A stretch of DNA of 17,016 nucleotides from an uncultured Oscillospiraceae bacterium (lineage in GTDB: Bacteria; Bacillota; Clostridia; Oscillospirales; Oscillospiraceae), in NCBI GenBank assembly GCA_910587645.1, contig CAJUNA010000018.1, forward strand, positions 1 through 17,016, read 5' to 3'. Position 1 is the stretch's first letter. Each line of letters opens with the position of its first letter. The notes under the pieces are model-generated. The model ran no database searches, was not told the origin of the DNA, and worked only from the letters and a program-made list of their open reading frames with translations. The position numbers and the translations under genes are program-made. Positions 1 to 6,998 of the stretch are shown here, piece after piece.

Positions 1-41
1 AAAACAGGGCGGCCCCCCAGTGGACTCCGGCCATATCGCGC

Positions 42-79
42 AAAAACCGCCGCTTTGAGTTTTCCCCAATAGCGGCGGT
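42..79 (-). terminator. Rho-independent terminator of the citXG-citC operon
   Basis: A perfect 9-bp inverted repeat (ACCGCCGCT at 46-54 and AGCGGCGGT at 71-79) with a 16-nt loop is followed, reading the minus strand, by a run of five T (42-46). It lies about 165 bp beyond the citC stop. The orientation and T run fit termination of minus-strand transcription. The stretch 80-243 between it and citC holds no convincing gene. Confidence 0.7.
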
Positions 80-243
80 CTGGTGTAGGTTGGCTCCATT
101 CTTTAGGTGTCGTGTTATTATGCCCTTGTCAAATACACTAATCTGAAAAGGGAACAAATGTATGCGGTGTCCTTGATTTTTCTGCCGTTATATTCTCTTG
201 AACCTAACCTCATGGCATTGGGATTTTTCCGGTCTCCTTTTTA

Positions 244-1284
244 TCAATAATGGGTTACGTCTCCCGCCTTGCGGATGCGCGCCAGCACTGGCGTGGCTTC
301 CGGGCTGGCGAAATATGCGTAAGTGGAGGGCGGTACCAGATCGCGAACCGCTTCCACACCGCGCTCCTGGAGCAGGCAGCGGACGGCGCTGGCGGAGACT
401 GGATTGCCGCCCACTTCCTTCCGGGGGACGGTCACGCAGTGAACCCCCGCCTTTGGCAGCTCGGCGGACATGATCTGATTATACAGGCTGGTTACCCGGC
501 TGAATGGTTCCTCCCCCACATACCGGACGGATATCCCCAGGGCTTCCGCGATTTTAACGAACACAGCCAGATCCAGCCGGGCATGGCCCTGTATCACAGC
601 GTCCCCATCCTCCAGGAAATAGCTGGGGAAGGTGGCGGCGCTGATGATGTACGGCCCACCGTCATGCAGTACCACGTTGGGCAGGTGGGCCGTCCCCTCC
701 TGAACCAGCCGCTTCCGCACCGCGAAGGGTACCAGGCTGGCATCCTCGCTGACCAGGAACAAATGGAGCGTCCTGCAAGACGCGGCGGCGGTCTCCACAA
801 GGAACTGATGGCCCAGTGTGAATGGATTGGCGTTCATCACCACGGCGGCGGCACTGCCCTCCTGCCGGGCCTTTTCCAGTTCCCGCAGATAATTGGGGAA
901 ACCATCCTGCCGGTTTTCCATAAAGACCAGGGTTTCGTCTACACGGGCGATCTCGTAAAACCCTAAATCACTGAAAAATTTTGTAGTGGAAGGCTTGGTA
1001 CATAGAAACAGCCGGAAATTCCCCCGGGCATACTGTACCTCCGTTAGGTGGGTCAGTACTAGATTGAGCAGGCCCTCCCCCTGGTGCCCACCGTCTACCG
1101 CAAAACACCGCAAGGTGTTCCCAAAGCAGCTTCCCGTGGCGATTACTCGAAAATCCTCATCGCAAACGGCGCAGATATAGTCTAAATTTCTGTCCCGCCG
1201 CAGGCCCTCCCGGGCCAGAAGGCTGTCAATTCCCGCCATGGCCCGTCCGTCCCTGGGGGAAACCTCCATAATGGAATACGCCAT
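244..1284 (-). CDS. citC: [Citrate (pro-3S)-lyase] ligase CitC
   Basis: This 346-residue cytoplasmic enzyme would acetylate the thiol of the citrate lyase prosthetic group using ATP and acetate, which activates the lyase for citrate fermentation. An N-terminal GNAT-like region (about 1-125) precedes a nucleotidyltransferase-type domain opening with MNANPFTLGH (150-159), the family's adenylate-binding signature. VGEEPFSRVTSLYN (256-269) and VSASAVR (297-303) are also characteristic. Length matches the family. I chose the ATG at 1284 because it overlaps the citXG stop (TGATG) and has a GGAGGAGG-type ribosome site just upstream; the ATG 42 bases further up would begin inside citXG. The overlap implies translational coupling. 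Tandem stops (TGA TAA) end the gene. The lyase genes citD, citE and citF are not visible nearby. Confidence 0.93.
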   Translation of the reverse strand: MAYSIMEVSPRDGRAMAGIDSLLAREGLRRDRNLDYICAVCDEDFRVIATGSCFGNTLRCFAVDGGHQGEGLLNLVLTHLTEVQYARGNFRLFLCTKPSTTKFFSDLGFYEIARVDETLVFMENRQDGFPNYLRELEKARQEGSAAAVVMNANPFTLGHQFLVETAAASCRTLHLFLVSEDASLVPFAVRKRLVQEGTAHLPNVVLHDGGPYIISAATFPSYFLEDGDAVIQGHARLDLAVFVKIAEALGISVRYVGEEPFSRVTSLYNQIMSAELPKAGVHCVTVPRKEVGGNPVSASAVRCLLQERGVEAVRDLVPPSTYAYFASPEATPVLARIRKAGDVTHY

Positions 1285-2633
1285 CAGGCATCCTCCTCCT
1301 TTCGCAGAAAATGCAGCATCCAGCACAGCGCCAGCAGATCGGCGCTGCCCCCTGGGGAGAGATTGCGCTGGATAAACGCCTGATCCAGCCGCCGGAGGGT
1401 GTCTCCGCTGGGATATGGCTCCCGCTGGAGAAGCGCCCCCAGTTCTGCGGCGGCGGTACGCTGGGCGTCCAGGCCGCCCCGGGCGATCATGTTGGTGTCA
1501 TCTGTATGGGCCAGGATTGCCAAAAGCGCGGCGCACCCGGCTTCGTCTGGGCTTTTGCCCCTGGCAAGGCCCTGCTCCAGAACCGGAAGGCCATAGCGCC
1601 TTACAGCGGGGAAGCCTGCCTCTGCCTGTCCACGGACGCCCGTAACGCCGTACCGCTGGAAAAACTGCTGCCCCGCCGTCTGCGGGCTGCTGCCGGGCAA
1701 AGCGGACAGCTCCCGTTCCACGGTTCCCGCCGCCATGGCGGATACCTCCGCCAGCACCCGTTCCGGATCCCCCCACACCAGACGGTCCAGCCGCCCTAGT
1801 GCGCCGCAGACCAGCCCCATGGAGAAAATCGCGCCCTTATGGGTATTGACCCCGCCGGTGGCGGCATACATACCGCCCTCGGCCAGCTTTCCCGGCCAGC
1901 GCAGCGCGGCGAAGGTCTCCGGCGGCGCTTGGGCGGCGGTGTCCTGGCCCGTTTCCGCACACTGGAAAAAATAGGGCCACAGGGAAACAGCACTGCGCTG
2001 GAAAGTGTAGATATCCATATCATGGTGGCTCCCGCTGTTGGCGCGGTCCACCAGCCCAGGCTTCGGCGTGACACAGACCTCGTAAAGTAATGCCTGTACC
2101 GCCAGCCGCGCGGCGGTTTCCGCGTCCAGGCGGCGGAAGGTGGTCTCCAGAATTTTCCTGGTTTCCGCTTGCAGCTCCGGAACCGAATGGGCGCGGCTTC
2201 TGGCACACGCCTTGGCAGGCCCGCCGCAAATCAGGCACCGGCGGGGCAGGGGACGGTCCAGTTTTTCCCCGCCGGGGGCCAATACGTCTATATCGAACAG
2301 CCGGCCTGCGCCTGTGCCGTCCTCCAGGGCACAGGCCAGTGCTTTCAACGCCGCCGGGTCTGTATCCACCACATAAAACCCCTCGCAGCCGGTAGGCTCG
2401 TCCCACTCCTCATGAAAAACGCAGGCAGCTCCCATCCGCCGCAACTGCTCCAGCAGCAGCCTGTGCCCCAGGCGGAACCCCCTGCGGATCAGCGGCCCGT
2501 TTTTGACTGGCCCGGCAATGTTCATAGTAAAGGATACCAGCGCGAGCCGGTACCGCTCCAACAATTCTCTTTGCTGCGCGGCCCGCCGTTCCCGGGCACC
2601 CAGCATTTCCGGCAGTGTGACCTCACGCTCCAT
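1284..2633 (-). CDS. citXG: Fused CitX/CitG: citrate lyase holo-ACP synthase and triphosphoribosyl-dephospho-CoA synthase
   Basis: One 449-residue protein carries both steps that make and attach the citrate lyase prosthetic group. The CitX part (about 1-160) transfers the phosphoribosyl-dephospho-CoA group to the acyl carrier subunit; it shows VSFTMNIAGPVK (33-44), GRLFDIDVLAPGG (110-122) and RRCLICGGPAKACARSRAHS (131-150). The CitG part (about 168-449) makes the 2'-(5''-triphosphoribosyl)-3'-dephospho-CoA precursor; it shows TPKPGLVDRANSGSHHDMD (189-207), GGVNTHKG (260-267) and AHTDDTNMIARGG (375-387). Fusion of these two activities is known in other bacteria. The ATG at 2633 was chosen because AGAAAGGGGG lies about 7 bases upstream; in-frame ATGs at 2654 and 2675 have no better site. 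It is the first gene of a two-gene operon with citC. Confidence 0.93.
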   Translation of the reverse strand: MEREVTLPEMLGARERRAAQQRELLERYRLALVSFTMNIAGPVKNGPLIRRGFRLGHRLLLEQLRRMGAACVFHEEWDEPTGCEGFYVVDTDPAALKALACALEDGTGAGRLFDIDVLAPGGEKLDRPLPRRCLICGGPAKACARSRAHSVPELQAETRKILETTFRRLDAETAARLAVQALLYEVCVTPKPGLVDRANSGSHHDMDIYTFQRSAVSLWPYFFQCAETGQDTAAQAPPETFAALRWPGKLAEGGMYAATGGVNTHKGAIFSMGLVCGALGRLDRLVWGDPERVLAEVSAMAAGTVERELSALPGSSPQTAGQQFFQRYGVTGVRGQAEAGFPAVRRYGLPVLEQGLARGKSPDEAGCAALLAILAHTDDTNMIARGGLDAQRTAAAELGALLQREPYPSGDTLRRLDQAFIQRNLSPGGSADLLALCWMLHFLRKEEDA

Positions 2634-2663
2634 GGCGCGCCCCCTTTCTGACATTTTGCCTTT

Positions 2664-2692
2664 ATCATACCGCAAAAGGGCGGTTTTGAAAA
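2664..2692 (-). promoter_or_regulatory. Sigma-A type promoter of citXG-citC
   Basis: On the minus strand a -35 box TTTTCA (2692-2687) and a -10 box TATGAT (2669-2664) are separated by exactly 17 bp. Transcription would start near 2657, leaving a leader of about 25 bases before citXG. The spacer contains a short palindrome, CCGCAAAAGGGCGG (2670-2683), which could be a regulator site or chance. The promoter sits just beyond the alr terminator, so the cit pair is transcribed separately. Confidence 0.6.
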
Positions 2693-2711
2693 GGCCTTAA
2701 ATAAAGTTAGA

Positions 2712-2736
2712 AGCCGGGAAGAAACTCTTTCCGGCT
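2712..2736 (-). terminator. Rho-independent terminator after alr
   Basis: A 10-bp stem (AGCCGGGAAG paired with CTTTCCGGCT, one G-T pair) with a 5-nt loop lies 15 bp beyond the alr stop. On the minus strand it is followed by a moderately T-rich tail (TTCTAACTTTATTT). This closes the nnrD-lipoprotein-alr operon. Confidence 0.7.
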
Positions 2737-2750
2737 TCACAAAATGAGGA

Positions 2751-3917
2751 TTACCCCCGCAGCAAAAGCTCGCGTCCGATCTCCTCCCCGCCCCGGTAGT
2801 ATATCCGGGGAACCCGTTTGCTGACGGCACAGGTCAGCTCGTAGGAGATGGTGCCGGCCAAAGCAGCGGCGGCGTTGACGGAATTATGGGGGCCATAAAC
2901 CTCCGCTTCGCTGCCCACAGAGACATCGGGAAGATCCGTAAGGTCGCACATACACATGTCCATGCAAATGCGGCCGATTACTGGCGCAGGGCCGGAGGGT
3001 GTCCAGACCTGCCAGCGGTTGGACAGGACGCGGTGCAGCCCATCGGCGTAGCCGATAGGCAGGATCCCTACCCGGCTGGGCCGCATGGTACGGTAGGTGC
3101 AGCCGTAGCTGACCGCCGTGTCCGCCGGCAGTTCCCGAACTGCACCGATGACTGTTTTCAACGTCATCACTGGGCGCAGCCCAAGGAGGGCTGCCTGGTG
3201 GCCAATCCCATAGCTGATGATGCCGGGCCGGAACATATCACAGGCGTACTGCGGATAACCGGCTACCGCGCCGCTGTTGGCGCAGTGGCAGATTTCAGGA
3301 ACGATCCCCCGGGCCTTCAGAGCGTCCAGCATATTGCTGAACCGCCGGTATTGGAGGGTGGTATAGGCCTTGCTGGCTTCGCCGGTTTCATCGGAAACGG
3401 CGAAATGGGTAAATATCCCCTCTACTTCCAGGCCGGGAAGGGCCCAGACACGGCATATAGCTTCCAGTGACCGGTCAAACTGCCCCTCATCGCAGGGGAA
3501 CCCCAGCCGGGACATGCCGGTGTCCAGCTTAATATGCACCTTTAATTTTCCGTCCTCCTTCCGCGCCTCCTCTGAAAAGGAAAGGGCGGCGGCTTCACTC
3601 CACACCGCCTGGGTCACCTGGCAGGCCAGGGCTTGGGCTGTCTGATCCGCCGGTGTGATGCCGAGCTGTAGGATGGGCAGGCGGATACCGCCTTGGCGCA
3701 GCTCCAGGGCTTCGTCCAGATTGGACACTGCCAGATACTCCGCGCCCAGGCTTTCCAAGGTCCGGGCAACTTCCACCGCGCCGTGGCCGTACGCATCGGC
3801 CTTCACTACGCCGAGAAACCGGGAGGCGGAACCCATCCAGTTCCGCAGCACCCGGTAGTTGTAGGCCAGAGCGTCCAGATCAATTTCCGCCCAAGTCCGC
3901 TTTAACGTGCTGTCCAT
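2751..3917 (-). CDS. alr: Alanine racemase
   Basis: A 388-residue PLP enzyme that interconverts L- and D-alanine and so supplies D-alanine for peptidoglycan. The PLP lysine is K39 in VVKADAYGHG (37-46). LDTGMSRLGF (131-140) and HCANSGAV (211-218) line the barrel, and the second catalytic residue is Y271 in VSYGCTY (269-275), followed by VGILPIGYADGL (283-294). Length is normal for the family. The start is an ATG at 3917 with GAGGG about 9 bases upstream; an AAGGA also abuts it. It is the last gene of a minus-strand run behind nnrD and a lipoprotein gene, and a terminator follows. The arrangement resembles the acpS-ydcC-alr block of Bacillus. A catabolic rather than biosynthetic racemase is unlikely given this context. 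Confidence 0.96.
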   Translation of the reverse strand: MDSTLKRTWAEIDLDALAYNYRVLRNWMGSASRFLGVVKADAYGHGAVEVARTLESLGAEYLAVSNLDEALELRQGGIRLPILQLGITPADQTAQALACQVTQAVWSEAAALSFSEEARKEDGKLKVHIKLDTGMSRLGFPCDEGQFDRSLEAICRVWALPGLEVEGIFTHFAVSDETGEASKAYTTLQYRRFSNMLDALKARGIVPEICHCANSGAVAGYPQYACDMFRPGIISYGIGHQAALLGLRPVMTLKTVIGAVRELPADTAVSYGCTYRTMRPSRVGILPIGYADGLHRVLSNRWQVWTPSGPAPVIGRICMDMCMCDLTDLPDVSVGSEAEVYGPHNSVNAAAALAGTISYELTCAVSKRVPRIYYRGGEEIGRELLLRG

Positions 3918-3953
3918 ATCCTTGCCCTCGTCTTTCGTATGGGGATGGTTTCC

Positions 3954-4724
3954 CTATTCCTCCGCACTGGCGTAGGCGGCGGCTTCATCGGCTTCCGTCC
4001 AGGCGTCCTCTGCGGGCTGGGGCGTTTCCCCGCCTTCCGGGGTGGGCGGCTGGGCTTCCGGCTGGGCGGGTGGCTCGGTCTGGCCGTCCTCTGGCGCGGC
4101 GGAACTGTCCCCAGGCGCGGAGCCATCTTCCGGCGCGGCGGGGGCGGACTGGCTGGTGACCTCGAAACGGTTCCAGGCTACTTCGAACACCATTTCCCCA
4201 CCAGAGGTGACTTCGCTGCGCAGGGGCAGAAGGGTCTCCTTATCAAACCAGGTGGTGTATACGGTGGCTTCGTCATCCGGCAAATCGCAGCTCAAGCGCA
4301 GGCAGGGGCGCTCGTTTACGTCTTCCTCGCTCTGCTCGGTGAGATAACCGCCCCCTGCCGCCGCCATCAAACGGGGAAGCGCCGCCACTGGGCTGATGGC
4401 CGCCGCCGAGTAGCCCCCTGCGTCCAGGGAAATGTCCTCATAGCTCAGGTGCAGCTTTCCGTCCGCCACAGTGGCGGAGATGCCGGAGAGGTTGGCGGGA
4501 GCCAGAACGGTGACGGTGCTCTCTGCTGGGGTGTAAGCACACAGAAGGGTGTAAGTCCGGGTCTCGCCATCGTAATGGCAGGTAACATCCGCCTCCATGG
4601 TGGCGGCGGACAACGCGGCGTATTGGGCTTGCAGCTCTACCGCCGGGTCAACTTTCTCCCCTCCGCCGCCACAGGCGGTGAGCAGGAGCATCAGCATTGG
4701 TGCAAAAAGCAGGGCTTTTCGCAC
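3954..4724 (-). CDS. Putative LolA/YdcC-like lipoprotein with acidic Pro-rich C-terminus
   Basis: A 256-residue exported lipoprotein. MRKALLFAPMLMLLL is a short signal peptide ending in the lipobox LTAC, so C18 would be lipidated and the protein anchored outside the cytoplasmic membrane. Residues about 24-190 are rich in predicted beta strands (DVTCHYDGETRTYTLLCAYT, VYTTWFDKETLLPLRSEV) in a style typical of LolA/LppX-fold proteins. From about 193 the chain becomes a low-complexity Pro/Glu/Ala/Gly tail, probably disordered. It starts with GTG at 4724, 16 bases after the nnrD stop; AGGAGG sits 7 bases upstream. The LolA-fold assignment is inferred from the look of the sequence and from its position between nnrD and alr, equivalent to ydcC in Bacillus, which is linked to sporulation. 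I cannot assign a molecular function. Confidence 0.8.
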   Translation of the reverse strand: MRKALLFAPMLMLLLTACGGGGEKVDPAVELQAQYAALSAATMEADVTCHYDGETRTYTLLCAYTPAESTVTVLAPANLSGISATVADGKLHLSYEDISLDAGGYSAAAISPVAALPRLMAAAGGGYLTEQSEEDVNERPCLRLSCDLPDDEATVYTTWFDKETLLPLRSEVTSGGEMVFEVAWNRFEVTSQSAPAAPEDGSAPGDSSAAPEDGQTEPPAQPEAQPPTPEGGETPQPAEDAWTEADEAAAYASAEE

Positions 4725-4740
4725 GGGGATTCCTCCTTTT

Positions 4741-5589
4741 TCATAGTTCCTCCAGGTCTTTGAACGCGGCGGGGAGCCATCCCAGCAGGTCGGCCGGTGT
4801 CATGGCGTAGGCGGTCAGCTCCCGCTCCGCCAGGTCGCCCGCGCGGCCATGGAGCCACACGGCGCAGGCGGCGGCGTCCCCAGGGGACGCGCCCTGGCCC
4901 AGCAGGGAGAGGATCATGCCCGCCAGAATATCGCCGCTGCCGCCCTTGGCCAGGCCGGAGCCGCCGGTAGAGTTGCGCAGCGGCGGCCCACCGGGGGCGG
5001 CGGCGATGGTGCCGGGGCCTTTCAGAACCAGGGTGCAGCCGTATTGGCGGACAAAGTCCGCCGCCGCCCGCGCCCGGTAAGGGCCGTCTTTTCCGGGGAC
5101 GAAGGTGGGATCCAAGCGGGCGAATTCGCCCTCATGGGGCGTCAGCACCGTGATGCCCCGCCGGTTTTCCAATACATCCATATGCGTGGAAACGGCGTTT
5201 ATGCCGTCCGCGTCCAAAACAACTGGAACTGTCAGCTCCTTTAGGAGATCCCGCACCAGCTGGCTGGTTTTTTCCGCCTGCCCGAGACCGGGGCCTAATA
5301 GAACCGCGCCGCAGGACTGCATCCGCTTCAAAAGTTCCTCATAATCCGGCCACGGCTGGGCCATGGCCGATTCGCAGCGTGCCGCGATGATGGGATAGAT
5401 TTCCCCAGGCACGCCAACATACACCAGCCCGCTGCCGGTGCGCATGGCGGCCTCCCCCGCGTACACTGGCGCCCCGGTATAGCCGGTGCATCCGCCTAAC
5501 ACATATACTTTTCCAAAGGTCCCCTTGTGACCCATCGGGCTCCTCTCCGGCAGGTGGGTGGACACATATTCTTTCGTGATCAGTTCCAT
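4741..5589 (-). CDS. nnrD: ADP-dependent (S)-NAD(P)H-hydrate dehydratase
   Basis: A 282-residue repair enzyme of the YjeF C-terminal (ribokinase-like) family. It dehydrates damaged NAD(P)H hydrate back to NAD(P)H using ADP. Visible motifs are GHKGTFGKVYVLGG (20-33), VVLDADGIN (123-131), VLTPHEGEFARL (148-159), LVLKGPGT (187-194) and GSGLAKGGSGDILAGM (210-225), where D220 is the expected catalytic aspartate. The NAD(P)HX epimerase (NnrE/YjeF-N) domain often fused in front is absent, so any epimerase must be encoded elsewhere. The ATG at 5589 has GGGGAAG upstream. It leads the operon with the lipoprotein and alr. No clear promoter was recognised between it and the terminator at 5632-5655. Confidence 0.93.
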   Translation of the reverse strand: MELITKEYVSTHLPERSPMGHKGTFGKVYVLGGCTGYTGAPVYAGEAAMRTGSGLVYVGVPGEIYPIIAARCESAMAQPWPDYEELLKRMQSCGAVLLGPGLGQAEKTSQLVRDLLKELTVPVVLDADGINAVSTHMDVLENRRGITVLTPHEGEFARLDPTFVPGKDGPYRARAAADFVRQYGCTLVLKGPGTIAAAPGGPPLRNSTGGSGLAKGGSGDILAGMILSLLGQGASPGDAAACAVWLHGRAGDLAERELTAYAMTPADLLGWLPAAFKDLEEL

Positions 5590-5624
5590 TTGCAGCTTCC
5601 CCGCTTCTGCCCTGCGAACCGTAA

Positions 5625-5655
5625 AAATTACTTAAGGGGGCCAATGCCCCCTTAA
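5625..5655 (-). terminator. Rho-independent terminator of the ROK-GDSL-yesL operon
   Basis: A perfect 10-bp stem, TTAAGGGGGC (5632-5641) and GCCCCCTTAA (5646-5655), encloses a CAAT loop. On the minus strand it is followed by GTAATTTTTAC, which supplies the T tract (5625-5629). It lies about 33 bp beyond the stop of the YesL-like gene and separates that operon from nnrD. Confidence 0.75.
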
Positions 5656-5688
5656 ATAACCACCGGCAGGGCGGTTTTTGTTCTGCTG

Positions 5689-6309
5689 TCATTTGCCCTG
5701 GCTGTCCGGCAGATGCTTTTTAAAAGCCCGCTCGATCAGGAAGGACGCCAGCAGCACTTGCGTACATGGGATAAAGAAAACCGGGTATAAAAACCGGAAG
5801 CACACCCACACGCTTCCCGCCAGCAGAAGGGTAAGCAGAAAGCTGGTGGGCAGATGAACGATCCAGAATTGGCAGGCCGTCCGGTGCAGCGCGGAAATGG
5901 AAAACTCAAACCGGCTCAGCAGCGGGAACATCCAGGAGGCTACGCCTAGGATGAAAAACAGTCCCAGCGCAAACACCGCCGTAGCAGCCAGCACCGGAGC
6001 AGGATCCTGGATGGCTGTGCCGATGTACCGTCCGCCCCACAGCACTAAAGCCGCCGCCGCTTCCCACGGCAATACAGCAAGGACGGCGGTTTTCAGTTCC
6101 CTGCGGAACGTGCGGAAAAAGCGGACGTAGGCCCCCGCTTCATCCCGCCGTATGCCGTGGACAGCGGCGTCATACAACGCGGCGGATGCCGCCCCGGCTG
6201 TCACCACCGGCAGGCTGCATACCAGCCAGAACAAGCTCAGGATCATGATATCCAAAATCCGGCTGCACCAACGCCAAAGGAACGCGTCCGGGTTGAACAG
6301 GCTTCCCAT
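5689..6309 (-). CDS. YesL family (DUF624) membrane protein
   Basis: A 206-residue integral membrane protein. The N-terminus MGSLFNPDAFLWRWCSRILD followed by SLPVVTAGAASAALYDA (32-48) is the hallmark of the YesL/DUF624 family. About five hydrophobic segments are visible (near 18-45, 74-93, 105-130, 150-171 and 172-195), with a basic loop between the first two. YesL proteins have no established biochemical role but occur repeatedly in sugar-utilisation clusters beside CUT1-type ABC transporters. I chose the ATG at 6309, one base after the GDSL gene's stop, because it gives the family's typical N-terminus; no clear ribosome site is seen, so translation is probably coupled. An in-frame start at 6351 would add 14 residues inside the previous gene. 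It is the third gene of the minus-strand arm of the sialic acid locus. Confidence 0.85.
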   Translation of the reverse strand: MGSLFNPDAFLWRWCSRILDIMILSLFWLVCSLPVVTAGAASAALYDAAVHGIRRDEAGAYVRFFRTFRRELKTAVLAVLPWEAAAALVLWGGRYIGTAIQDPAPVLAATAVFALGLFFILGVASWMFPLLSRFEFSISALHRTACQFWIVHLPTSFLLTLLLAGSVWVCFRFLYPVFFIPCTQVLLASFLIERAFKKHLPDSQGK

Positions 6310-6310
6310 A

Positions 6311-6982
6311 TTACAGCAGGGTGGGAACCAGCTTTGCCAAGGCGTCCGCAAGGGCGGCGTGGCCCTTCCGGGTCAGGTGCATAAAGTCAATCTGGTTAAA
6401 TTCCGCCCCGATTGCGTTGGCGTCCAGGAAATGGCAGCCGGTTTCCTCCGCCACCCGGCGGTAATGGGCTGGCACTTTTTGGGATTTCTCCACACAGCCG
6501 TGGCCCAGCGTCCCCATTTCGTCCGCCACCGGGGAAGCCAGTACGCCCTCGCCGATGATGGGCGGCGCGATAATCAGGATGTTCGGCTTGCCGCCGGGGC
6601 CCCAGCAATCCACTGTCTGGGCCTTCTGCACCAGGCGGCGCATACCCAGGCTGATGGCGTAAGCGTTGGCGTGGAAGCGTTCCTTGCTGTCGTTAGTGCC
6701 CAGCATGATAATAAGAAGGCTTACCGGCTCATGGCTTTTCAGGCATGGCCACAGGTAATGCAGGGCATCCAGCCCCTCATACAAGGGATCCTGAAACACG
6801 GTGGTGCGGCCCGACAGGCCTTCCTCATAGACCTTGAAGTCCTCTCCCAAGGCCTTTTGCAGCAGGCAGGTCCAACGCTCATCCTCGTTAAACCGCGCAA
6901 GCTGAGGATCCGCACAGTCCTTGGGATCCGCGCAGTAGCCGTGGGTGTTGGAATCGCCTAGGCATATAATGTGTTTTTTCAT
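6311..6982 (-). CDS. SGNH/GDSL family esterase, candidate sialate O-acetylesterase
   Basis: A 223-residue hydrolase with the SGNH blocks in order: GDSN with nucleophile S11 (block I, 9-12), EGLSGRT around G57 (block II, 54-60), GTND with N97 (block III, 95-98) and DFMH with D199 and H202 (block V, 199-202). The overall pattern (CLGDSNTHGY near the N-terminus) matches the arylesterase-type branch. No signal peptide is visible, so it should act in the cytoplasm. It lies 16 bases behind the ROK gene with AAGGAG 5 bases before its ATG, and nearly touches the YesL gene. Within a sialic acid locus the likely substrate is O-acetylated sialic acid or an acetylated amino sugar, but this is inference from context; the family is broad. 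Family confidence is high and substrate confidence low. Confidence 0.9.
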   Translation of the reverse strand: MKKHIICLGDSNTHGYCADPKDCADPQLARFNEDERWTCLLQKALGEDFKVYEEGLSGRTTVFQDPLYEGLDALHYLWPCLKSHEPVSLLIIMLGTNDSKERFHANAYAISLGMRRLVQKAQTVDCWGPGGKPNILIIAPPIIGEGVLASPVADEMGTLGHGCVEKSQKVPAHYRRVAEETGCHFLDANAIGAEFNQIDFMHLTRKGHAALADALAKLVPTLL

Positions 6983-6998
6983 AGCCGCTCCTTCATTG

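Noticed and set aside
118..213. A 31-codon minus-strand reading frame downstream of citC, starting with ATG at 213.
   Set aside because: The nearest ribosome-like site is about 25 bases away, the peptide has no recognisable features, and it lies in the tail between citC and its terminator.
3939..4763. A 274-codon open frame on the plus strand opposite the lipoprotein gene.
   Set aside because: The opposite strand has a proper lipobox, ribosome site and operon context; this frame is Gly/Arg-rich shadow sequence.
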